Shown here: positions 56,835 to 64,000 of the stretch, piece after piece | Layout of the letters: each line of letters opens with the position of its first letter | How positions within the stretch are numbered: the first letter of the stretch is position 1 | NCBI GenBank assembly: GCA_934320845.1 | Contig: CAKRFU010000002.1 | Coordinates: 124,001-188,000 of the forward strand | Reading direction: 5' to 3' | DNA length: 64,000 nt | Source of the DNA: an uncultured Lachnospiraceae bacterium | Lineage (GTDB): Bacteria; Bacillota; Clostridia; Lachnospirales; Lachnospiraceae | The notes under the pieces: generated by a model | What the model saw: the letters and a program-made list of their open reading frames with translations, nothing else | Database searches by the model: none | Told to the model about the DNA's origin: nothing | Position numbers and translations under genes: made by a program

Positions 56835-57614
56835 ATGGCAATATTATCAGTTTCAAATTTAAAGAAAACTTACACAACAAGATTTGGCGGCAGTCAGGTA
56901 CAGGCACTTAAAAATATCAATTTTTCCGTAGACAAGGGAGAGTATGTTGCTGTTATGGGTGAGTCAGGTTCAGGAAAAACTACTCTTCTTAATATTCTTG
57001 CGGCACTTGATAAACCGACCTCAGGCAATGTGCTTTTAAACGGAGTAAATCTTTCGACAGTCAGGGAAAAAGAAATATCTGCATTCAGGAGGGAGCATAT
57101 CGGTTTTGTTTTTCAGGATTTTAACCTGTTAGATAATTTTTCGCTTAAAGACAATATATATCTTCCTCTCGTGCTTGCGGGAAAGAAACATAGTGAGATG
57201 GAAGATAAACTTCGTCCGATAGCAAAGATGCTTGGAATAGAAGAAATTCTGGAAAAATATCCATATGAGGTTTCAGGTGGTCAGAAACAGAGAGCAGCAG
57301 TTGCAAGAGCACTTATAACAGAGCCGGAACTTATACTTGCGGATGAGCCAACCGGGGCACTTGATTCAAAGGCAACTGATGACCTTTTGGGGCTTTTCAA
57401 CGAGATAAATGAAAACGGTCAGACGATAGTTATGGTAACGCACAGCACAAAAGCGGCAAGTCACGCAAACAGGGTTTTATTTATAAAGGATGGTGAAGTA
57501 TTTCATCAGATATTCAGAGGTGGGCTTTCTAACGAGGAACTTTATGCAAAAATTTCTGATACATTGACGGTACTTGCAACAGGAGAAGATAAAGTGAACG
57601 ACAAAAAATTTTAA
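56835..57614 (+). CDS. BceA-type ABC transporter ATPase
   Basis: 259 residues from ATG at 56835 behind AAGGTGGAAGAC. Walker A GESGSGKTT, Q-loop FQDFNLLD, signature VSGGQKQR, Walker B LILADEPTGALD and a switch His in VTHS. The C-terminal extension with FHQIFRGG is typical of BceA-like proteins. With the next gene it forms a transporter that protects against cell-wall-active peptides and also signals to the BceS kinase. The upstream inverted repeat indicates control by the BceR gene at 46506. Confidence 0.92.
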   Translation: MAILSVSNLKKTYTTRFGGSQVQALKNINFSVDKGEYVAVMGESGSGKTTLLNILAALDKPTSGNVLLNGVNLSTVREKEISAFRREHIGFVFQDFNLLDNFSLKDNIYLPLVLAGKKHSEMEDKLRPIAKMLGIEEILEKYPYEVSGGQKQRAAVARALITEPELILADEPTGALDSKATDDLLGLFNEINENGQTIVMVTHSTKAASHANRVLFIKDGEVFHQIFRGGLSNEELYAKISDTLTVLATGEDKVNDKKF

Positions 57615-57641
57615 AGATATTAGAAAAGGGAGTAATCATAG

Positions 57642-59657
57642 ATGGGTAAGCTATATTTTAAACTGGCAAAGACAAATTTATCTAATAACAAACCGTTTTA
57701 TATACCATATATAATTTCCAGTATAATTACGGTTGCAATGCTTTATATGATGTCATTTTTAAGTGACAATAAAGGGCTTAATAAGATAATGGGAGCAGAT
57801 AGTCTGGCAATCATATTCAGACTCGGTGTTGGAATTATAGTAATATTTTCATATATATTTTTGTTTTATACTAACAGTTTTATAATTAAAAGAAGAAAAA
57901 AAGAGATAGGTGTTTACAATATTCTCGGAATGGAAAAAAGGCATTTATCAAAGGTACTTTTTGTCGAGACAGTGTATTCAGCAGCAATCTCTCTGGTATG
58001 CGGAATTATCATAGGGATAGCATTTTCAAAATTTATGCTTATGGTTTTATATGGAATTATGGGCATACATGAAACAGTAGAATTTTTTGTTAATATACAC
58101 GGTATTATTTTATGCATAGTTTCATTTGGAATATTGTTTTTGCTGACATTTTTATATAATTTCATGCAGATAAAACTGGCAAATCCTATTGAACTTCTGC
58201 GTGGCACAAGTGTAGGGGAGAGAGAACCAAAAACAAAGATTTTAATGACAATAATAGGAGTAGTGTGCCTTGCAGCCGCTTATTATATAGCGATAACAAC
58301 CGAAAATCCGCTTAAGGTACTTACACTTTTCTTTGTTGCTGTGCTGTTAGTCGTAATTGGAACATTTGCATTATTTACGGCTGGAGGTATTGCATTATTG
58401 AAATTACTTAGAAACAATAAAAAATTTTATTATAATAAGAAACATTTTATGGCAGTTTCAGGTATGCTTTATAGAATGAAACAGAATGCGGCAGGACTGG
58501 CAAGTATATGTATTCTTTCAACAATGGTGCTTGTGGTTATATCAACTACGGTAAGTATGTATGTAGGAATACAGGATGAACTTACAGCAAGATATCCAAA
58601 TGATGTATGTATTACAGCAGACTATGACAGTGTAAGTGACAATGTAGGCGAAGTAGAAAAAGCAGTATTTGATGGAATTGACAGTGCGGAGGTAAAAAAT
58701 ATAAAAGCATACTCGTATTTATCGGTTTTTGTAGGATTAAAGGGAGATGATTTTACAACTGATAGAGAACATTTGTCATATCAGAATTCATATCTCTTTT
58801 ATATACTTTCAAAAGATGATTTCATCAAAAAGGATGATAGTTTTAAAGATAAAATAGGGAATATTTCAAAGGGTGAGGCAGTAGTTATTTTAAATAAAAA
58901 TTATGATAAAAAAGAGATAAAAGTATTTGGTCAGAGTTATAAAGTTAATAAGAGCTTTGAACACACAGAGGATGATGATTTATATGTGCTAAGTACACTT
59001 AACGGACTGGGATATATAATTCTTGACAATAACGAGAGCGTGCAGGAGTTATATGATGTGCAGGAAAAAATACTTGGAAAGGGAGCAAATTACTATACAA
59101 ATAAAATCAGATTTGATTTTAAGTCCGGTAATAAAAAGCAGAAAATAGCAGCTTATAAAAAGTTAGACAATGCTGTTAAGAAGTATTTTAAAGATAACAA
59201 AAACAATAAAGAGGAAAACACGTCGTATTGGGTTGAAAGCAGACAGGAAAATGAACAGAATTTTTATCTTTTGTATGGTGGACTTTTCTTTCTGGGAATT
59301 TTTCTCGGAACAATGTTTTTGATGGTAACGGTAATGATAATCTTTTATAAACAGATTACAGAGGGATATGATGACAGAGAGCGTTATCAGATACTTGAAA
59401 AGGTCGGAATGAGTAACAGGGAAGTAAAAGATACAATAAAATCACAGATAAGGATAGTGTTTGTACTTCCGATATTTGCGGCAGCAATTCATGTGACAGC
59501 AGCATTTCCAATGGTGTACAGACTTCTTCAGATGCTTAATCTTAATAATGAAAAATTGTTTGCAGGATGTCTGGCAGTCACGATAATTGTATTTGCGGTT
59601 ATCTATTATCTTGTATTTAAGGTGACGTCAAGGGCTTATTATAGGATTGTGAAATAG
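57642..59657 (+). CDS. BceB-type permease
   Basis: 671 residues, ten membrane segments in the BceB order: one, then three, a further pair (about 200-250), a segment near 290, an outer domain of about 230 residues (about 310-535), and three at the end. IIKRRKKEIGVYNILGMEKRHL after the second segment is a family hallmark. The large outer domain binds the antimicrobial peptide-lipid complex in studied members. It follows the ATPase gene by 27 bases with GGGAG before the start. A bidirectional terminator ends the unit. Confidence 0.93.
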   Translation: MGKLYFKLAKTNLSNNKPFYIPYIISSIITVAMLYMMSFLSDNKGLNKIMGADSLAIIFRLGVGIIVIFSYIFLFYTNSFIIKRRKKEIGVYNILGMEKRHLSKVLFVETVYSAAISLVCGIIIGIAFSKFMLMVLYGIMGIHETVEFFVNIHGIILCIVSFGILFLLTFLYNFMQIKLANPIELLRGTSVGEREPKTKILMTIIGVVCLAAAYYIAITTENPLKVLTLFFVAVLLVVIGTFALFTAGGIALLKLLRNNKKFYYNKKHFMAVSGMLYRMKQNAAGLASICILSTMVLVVISTTVSMYVGIQDELTARYPNDVCITADYDSVSDNVGEVEKAVFDGIDSAEVKNIKAYSYLSVFVGLKGDDFTTDREHLSYQNSYLFYILSKDDFIKKDDSFKDKIGNISKGEAVVILNKNYDKKEIKVFGQSYKVNKSFEHTEDDDLYVLSTLNGLGYIILDNNESVQELYDVQEKILGKGANYYTNKIRFDFKSGNKKQKIAAYKKLDNAVKKYFKDNKNNKEENTSYWVESRQENEQNFYLLYGGLFFLGIFLGTMFLMVTVMIIFYKQITEGYDDRERYQILEKVGMSNREVKDTIKSQIRIVFVLPIFAAAIHVTAAFPMVYRLLQMLNLNNEKLFAGCLAVTIIVFAVIYYLVFKVTSRAYYRIVK

Positions 59658-59721
59658 GAAATTTTAAGAATATTAAATGAAAGAGTTTTGGAGTAGTAAC
59701 GTTTTTTATTAAAAGAATGAT

Positions 59722-59762
59722 AAAACACCCCTGAGAAGTCATATTTTTCAGGGGTGTTTTTT
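59722..59762. terminator. Bidirectional terminator
   Basis: Arms AAAACACCCCTGA and TCAGGGGTGTTTT, then TT. It lies between the BceB gene and the convergent kinase gene. Confidence 0.92.
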
Positions 59763-59798
59763 GTCTGAACAATATATTGTTATAAACGAGCATATTTA

Positions 59799-61748
59799 CT
59801 AAATATTTTCAGGAGAAACACTTTCAGCTTCCGGTATTGTATCAGTTTCAATTGGAAAACTAATGATAACATTAAACTGGTCGCCGTCGATTTTTATATT
59901 AAATGTGCCGCCGCAGGCTGCTGTAAATTCCTTTGCTATCGAAAGTCCAAGTCCGTTGCCGTCAGTGTTTCTTGATTTGTCGCCGCGGACAAACCTTTCA
60001 AGGATTTCTTCCGCTGTAAAATCCATTTCATATGATGCAGTGTTTTTTATTGTAAGTTTTACAGTGTTTTTTTCGATAAACTCAGTTATATAGATGCGTG
60101 TCCCTTTTAGGGAATATTTAAGTGCATTTTCTATAATATTCTGCATTACACGATATATCCTGCTTCCATCTGAAATTATCAAAACGTCTTTTTCAGGTAT
60201 TTTTAACTTTATGTCAAGTCCGCTTTTTTTAATAGTATCATCCATATCGGTGAGAGTCTGTACTATCAGTTTGTTAAGACTGAGACTTGTTTTTGCTATT
60301 ACAAGTTCACCGCTTGCTGTTTTTGCAAGTTCAAATACATCAAATACCATATTTTTTAGGCGGACAGCTTTTTGGGAGATTATTTTGACATAATCAACTG
60401 CCTCAGGCGGCAGGTCATCTCGTCTTTCAAGCAGGTCAACATAGCTTATAATTGAGGTCAGCGGTGTTTTTAAGTCATGTGAAACATTTGTTATAAGTTC
60501 GGTTTTCATACGTTCGCTCTTGATTTTTTCATTCAGATTTTTTTCAAAACCTTCACCAATATTAGAGAGCCTTGTTAAGGAATCATAAAAAGCTGTATGC
60601 GTTCCGGTTGAGGTATCAAGTTTGTAGTCGGCATTGTATAATTTTTCTATATTATCCTCAAGAAGTCTGCATGAAGATATAATTTTTGATGAAAAATAAT
60701 GATATGTGCCAAAAATTATAAAGTATATCAAAAAACAGCTGACAAACAGTGTTTTATAATTTAAATGAGTCACAAAATATGCATAATCATACCATTCGTG
60801 TGAAACCCAGTCGGAAAGGGTGTTCAGTGGACAGCCAACCGGAATGAGATTTTTGAAGTATTCTGCACTGGCTGTTATTATAAGCATGACAACAGTTAGC
60901 AGTGCAACTGATATGACTGAGCATGCAAATAAAATTTTCACGCCTTTTTTAGTATTTAGCGGATAGTATACATGTCCAATTAAAAAAGTTTTTATTGTAC
61001 CGAAAACATGTTTTAAGATTTTTACATACATTTTAATATGTTTTTTAACTATTAGGTGAACATATAGTAAATAAATTATTGCTATAAAAGCGAGAGTATT
61101 TATAACTTTTATGAAAGTGCAAAAAGTATTCCAGTTTGTTTTTAGTTTATTAAATACACTGACTTTATAGATAAGGATTACAACAGCAGAGTCACCTGCT
61201 TCATAATCAAACATTTTTTTGTATTTATAGCCGTTTGAATCAAGTATTGCAGCGTTAATGAGATCAGTATAGTTTGAAACTGAAACTATACGCTTTGTTG
61301 ATGTATTAAAATATTTTTTAATACAATTTGTAAGTGCGGTCTTTTTTCGGACATCGTATGTCTGCATCATCATTTTGTTTGAGTTGACAGTATAGGCAAT
61401 GTTTTGTAAAACTGAATTTAATGGGCTGTTGTGAGCTTCATAATCAATAGATATCTCCACACTTTCGCCTATATACATTTTAGCATACAGGTATGAAAAA
61501 TCTTTTCCAATTGATTTTTCTTTTTTGGCGCCATCGATAATGTCGTTTTCATATGCACATATTTTCTTTATGTCGCTGTTTATATGTCTTGCGTATGCTG
61601 CAGATTGTCCATATTCGATTCCTTTTGATGCATCATGGTAAATTCCGTTTTTTGAGAGCAATATTATCAATAATCCTGCTATGATAAGAATGGCTATTGA
61701 TATAAAAATAGGTATTTTTTTAATTATATTTTTCAATTTTGTAACCAA
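59799..61748 (-). CDS. Membrane sensor histidine kinase (VanS-like)
   Basis: 649 residues from TTG at 61748, in the overlap with the regulator gene (29 bases) and behind AGGTGGTGTGGGGAA; a second in-frame TTG lies four codons later. Membrane segments at about 13-33, 205-228, 270-292 and 330-350; the first outer domain covers about 170 residues. Phospho-acceptor His near 424 in NVSHDLKTPLTSII, ATP-binding blocks IENALKYS and GNGLGLSIAKEF. It is a paralogue of the kinase at 15015 with a shorter, different outer part. The C-terminus is acidic. Confidence 0.9.
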   Translation of the reverse strand: MVTKLKNIIKKIPIFISIAILIIAGLLIILLSKNGIYHDASKGIEYGQSAAYARHINSDIKKICAYENDIIDGAKKEKSIGKDFSYLYAKMYIGESVEISIDYEAHNSPLNSVLQNIAYTVNSNKMMMQTYDVRKKTALTNCIKKYFNTSTKRIVSVSNYTDLINAAILDSNGYKYKKMFDYEAGDSAVVILIYKVSVFNKLKTNWNTFCTFIKVINTLAFIAIIYLLYVHLIVKKHIKMYVKILKHVFGTIKTFLIGHVYYPLNTKKGVKILFACSVISVALLTVVMLIITASAEYFKNLIPVGCPLNTLSDWVSHEWYDYAYFVTHLNYKTLFVSCFLIYFIIFGTYHYFSSKIISSCRLLEDNIEKLYNADYKLDTSTGTHTAFYDSLTRLSNIGEGFEKNLNEKIKSERMKTELITNVSHDLKTPLTSIISYVDLLERRDDLPPEAVDYVKIISQKAVRLKNMVFDVFELAKTASGELVIAKTSLSLNKLIVQTLTDMDDTIKKSGLDIKLKIPEKDVLIISDGSRIYRVMQNIIENALKYSLKGTRIYITEFIEKNTVKLTIKNTASYEMDFTAEEILERFVRGDKSRNTDGNGLGLSIAKEFTAACGGTFNIKIDGDQFNVIISFPIETDTIPEAESVSPENI

Positions 61749-62427
61749 TTCCCCACACCACCTTTAAATATTTTGGCTCGCTTGGATTTATTTCAATCTT
61801 TTCGCGAATTCGTCTTATATGTACCATAACAGTATTTTCAACGCTGTAGGCTGTTTCGTTCCATATATGTTCATATATTTCTTCTGCTGAAAATACACGC
61901 CCAAGATTGTGCATAAGATAATTGACAATCTTGTATTCTTTTGCCGTCAGTTTAACGGCTTCACCATCTGCAAAAAGCTGTTTTTTTGTTACGTTTAGTT
62001 CAAGACCAAGATTTTTTATTATTTCTTCATTTGAAGAAATATTGCCATATGAACCGAGTTTCAGGTATCGTCTTGTTTGTGACTTTACCCTGGCTAACAG
62101 TTCTGATGGGGCATAAGGCTTTGATATATAATCGTCTGCGCCCATGCTTAATCCGAGAACAACGTCACTTTCCTGTGTCTTTGCTGAAAGAAGTATGATA
62201 GGAATATTTTTTTCGTTTCGGATTTTAAGGGTAGTTGTAAGTCCATCCTGGTTTGGCATCATAATGTCAAGAATAATAAGATGAACTGTATTTTGAGTTA
62301 ATATATCTATTGCCTCTAAACCATCGTAAGCCTTTAAGGTTTTGTAACCTTCGCTTTCTAACAGTTTACAGATAGCGTTTACGATTTCTTTGTCATCATC
62401 AACGACAAGTACATTTATAGTTTCCAT
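61720..62427 (-). CDS. OmpR/PhoB-family response regulator (VanR-like)
   Basis: 235 residues from ATG at 62427 behind AAAGGAGAAATAT on the minus strand. Receiver with VDDDK, phospho-acceptor D54 in LIILDIMMPN, S in LLSAKT and K in DYISKPYAPSE. The winged helix carries VKLTAKEYKIVNYL and NTVMVHIRRIREKIEINPSEP. The last stretch IEINPSEPKYLKVVWGIGYK is almost the same as in the regulator at 14280, so the two pairs derive from one duplication. A palindrome CTTAAGCTTAAG (62442-62453) lies just before its start. Confidence 0.92.
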   Translation of the reverse strand: METINVLVVDDDKEIVNAICKLLESEGYKTLKAYDGLEAIDILTQNTVHLIILDIMMPNQDGLTTTLKIRNEKNIPIILLSAKTQESDVVLGLSMGADDYISKPYAPSELLARVKSQTRRYLKLGSYGNISSNEEIIKNLGLELNVTKKQLFADGEAVKLTAKEYKIVNYLMHNLGRVFSAEEIYEHIWNETAYSVENTVMVHIRRIREKIEINPSEPKYLKVVWGIGYKIEKYN

Positions 62428-62499
62428 ATATTTCTCCTTTGCTTAAGCTTAAGTATAATTATATATTAAACTATAGGTCTGATATTTTCCAAAGATATT

Positions 62500-62517
62500 T
62501 CTTACAAATTTCTTAAG
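62500..62517. promoter_or_regulatory. Direct repeat upstream of the VanR-like gene
   Basis: TCTTACAAATTTCTTAAG on the plus strand: two units with an 11-base period, as at 14084-14101. Relative to the gene it is in the opposite orientation from the repeat there. Confidence 0.35.
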
Positions 62518-62599
62518 TTGGTTGGGGAGATGAGTGGAAGGTTGAAGAGTTATGATGAGTTAGGATAAAAGATATAAAGTTTTGGGAATGTAATCGTAA

Positions 62600-62631
62600 A
62601 TAGCTTTGCAGCTTATAACCGCAAAGCTATT
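62600..62631. terminator. Hairpin after the GH43 gene
   Basis: Arms ATAGCTTTGC and GCAAAGCTAT. Reading leftward no long T-run follows, so strength is doubtful. Confidence 0.45.
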
Positions 62632-62652
62632 GAAAAAATGCAGCTGAAATTT

Positions 62653-63975
62653 TTATTTACAAAACTGGAAAGCCATCAGGTCAAATAACTGTCTGTTTTC
62701 AAAATAACATGCAGACCAGCCTTTATAGTGGCTTTTTGCAATGAGGTAGACAGCGTGTCTGCCTGTTACATGTTTTACTTTTGTTTTTAAGATTGTGCTG
62801 TCACGTTCAAATTCTACAACGCCTATTTCATTTTTTTCATTGTCTATACAGATATGTAAAGTTCCGTGGCATCCTCTTGGAAGAACTTTGCACATAAAGG
62901 TTAATTCATCATTTGTGAAATCATCTCCAAAGTCAAAATATTTCCACCCCATTATACAGCCGTCAGTTATATTAGTTATTACTCTTGTAAATGCATCAAG
63001 TTCTGTTATAAGTGCCTGCTGTCTGCCTTCTTTTAATACGCAGACGGTATCAGCATCAGTCTGTTTGTATGGGTTTAGGGACTTATCAAATCCGAGTGAA
63101 GTCATTTCAACCGGTGGTATAGTGCCATCTTCCAGTATATCTATGCGTTCTACGCAGCCACGGCGTGACATGATAGAGCCGTTTGTCATGCGGTGGTAGA
63201 AGATATACCATTGTCCGTTGATATTGCAGATGGAACCGTGGTCATTGCCACCCGGATAATCAACGCCGTTATCAACTATGTAACCACGGTAGGTAAAAGG
63301 TCCTGTCGGTGATTTTGAAGTTGCATACGCAAGACGGCTGCCAATTCTTGGAGAATAGATAAGATAGTATGTGTCGCCGATTTTTCGTGGTGAACATGCT
63401 TCAAAAAATCCGTCCTCATTTTCGTTTACAGGGATAATATCCGTCTGGTATGTGCCGTCAATGACTTCATACATATTTTCACCGTTTAACTCACACATAT
63501 AAGAGCCTTCAAAACCGCAGTAAACATATACCCTGCCATCATCATCAACAAGTACGCCGGGGTCTATAAATGTTCCGTTATCGTAGTGGTTTGGAATGTT
63601 ATATTTGTATTGTGATAGAAGTTCAAAAGGTCCTTCCGGTCTGTCACTTACGGCAACACAGCCTTTTGAATCTACAAGGTATGCGTAGAGATAATATTTT
63701 CCGTCTTTTTCAACTACATCGGGAGCGTATAATTCACGCTCAGTCCAAGGCGTATCTGTCTGTTTGTCGGGTTTTGCCTTGCTTCTGAATATATCACCGT
63801 GGCATGTCCAGTTTGAAAGGTCATTTACCGGTGCAGACCATACTTTTAATTTGAAATCACAAAATTCTTCACAGTCCACTCTGTCGTGTGAACCGTAAAT
63901 ATAAACACGGTCACCGAATACTCTTGGTTCGCCGTCAGGAATGTATTCCCATGAAGGTAAATATGGATTTGGCAT
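62653..63975 (-). CDS. Glycoside hydrolase family 43 enzyme
   Basis: 440 residues from ATG at 63975 behind AGGAGAAAAATTT. No signal peptide, so it acts in the cytoplasm on imported oligosaccharides. The five-blade GH43 propeller covers about 1-305. The general base Asp is early, in the PNPYLPSWEYIPDGEPRVF region or its neighbourhood; the pKa-setting Asp lies in FIDPGVLVDDDG and the acid Glu in FFEACSPRK; PGGNDHGSI follows. A C-terminal beta domain of about 120 residues resembles a CBM6-like module. Substrates of the family are arabinofuranosides or xylosides, which fits the arabinose locus at 36-46 kb. Confidence 0.9.
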   Translation of the reverse strand: MPNPYLPSWEYIPDGEPRVFGDRVYIYGSHDRVDCEEFCDFKLKVWSAPVNDLSNWTCHGDIFRSKAKPDKQTDTPWTERELYAPDVVEKDGKYYLYAYLVDSKGCVAVSDRPEGPFELLSQYKYNIPNHYDNGTFIDPGVLVDDDGRVYVYCGFEGSYMCELNGENMYEVIDGTYQTDIIPVNENEDGFFEACSPRKIGDTYYLIYSPRIGSRLAYATSKSPTGPFTYRGYIVDNGVDYPGGNDHGSICNINGQWYIFYHRMTNGSIMSRRGCVERIDILEDGTIPPVEMTSLGFDKSLNPYKQTDADTVCVLKEGRQQALITELDAFTRVITNITDGCIMGWKYFDFGDDFTNDELTFMCKVLPRGCHGTLHICIDNEKNEIGVVEFERDSTILKTKVKHVTGRHAVYLIAKSHYKGWSACYFENRQLFDLMAFQFCK

Positions 63976-64000
63976 AAATTTTTCTCCTATTATTATTTTT

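Overview
The window reads as chromosome of a low-GC anaerobic Firmicute of the class Clostridia, most likely Lachnospiraceae; I cannot resolve the genus. Supporting signs are the protein styles (short ThiC, DUF4179-type anti-sigma factor, Ala/Thr/Val-rich linker in an SH3-NlpC/P60 hydrolase, standalone TrpF, ECF S component), AGGAGG ribosome-binding sites, TTG and GTG starts, a Gram-positive LexA box and a sugar-uptake-centred gene set. I see no rRNA, tRNA, CRISPR array, transposase or prophage gene.

Layout. 1-5.2 kb: thiamine genes (thiC, thiE) mixed with a HAD phosphatase, an exported beta-propeller-like protein and a DUF1653 protein. 5.4-11.8 kb: LexA-controlled recA-recX, then the str operon rpsL-rpsG-fusA, then tuf from its own promoter; these genes carry highly-expressed-type codon use. 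11.9-25.3 kb: regulation and envelope stress, with a sigma factor/anti-sigma pair, a VanRS-like two-component system, an exported solute-binding-like protein, and a response regulator-kinase-permease-ATPase module. 25.3-36 kb: metabolic and surface genes (adenosine deaminase, NlpC/P60 hydrolase, ECF S component, trpF, solute-binding lipoprotein plus chemoreceptor, M18 aminopeptidase, purC, a repeat lipoprotein). 36-46 kb: an L-arabinose locus, with AraR on the minus strand divergent from a four-gene YtfQRT-YjfF-like importer, araA and a sugar kinase; araD is not present. A GH43 glycosidase at the right end fits the same diet.

46-59.7 kb is the most unusual region. A BceRS-type regulator/kinase pair, preceded by a standalone HPt protein, is separated from its probable BceAB transporter by about 8.5 kb. 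In the gap lies an agr-type quorum-sensing locus ordered agrB-agrA-agrC-agrD. The agrD gene (44 codons) has Ser where AgrD peptides normally have Cys, which predicts a lactone rather than a thiolactone signal. Three copies of a paired LytTR-type box (9-bp repeats, 21-bp period) stand before agrB, before agrD, and before a third transcription unit that begins with a near-duplicate of the agrD promoter and leader but lacks an agrD. That third unit leads to a small exported protein, a C-terminally anchored surface protein, two FtsX-like permeases and an ATPase. My inference is that the peptide signal turns on an export or immunity cassette, while BceRS-BceAB handles a peptide at the membrane.

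The right end carries a second VanRS-like pair on the minus strand, paralogous to the one at 14-17 kb, and the GH43 gene. Three copies of a short hairpin element (61-100, 17486-17526, 19471-19507) and a palindrome-rich island (17600-17726) look like dispersed intergenic repeats.
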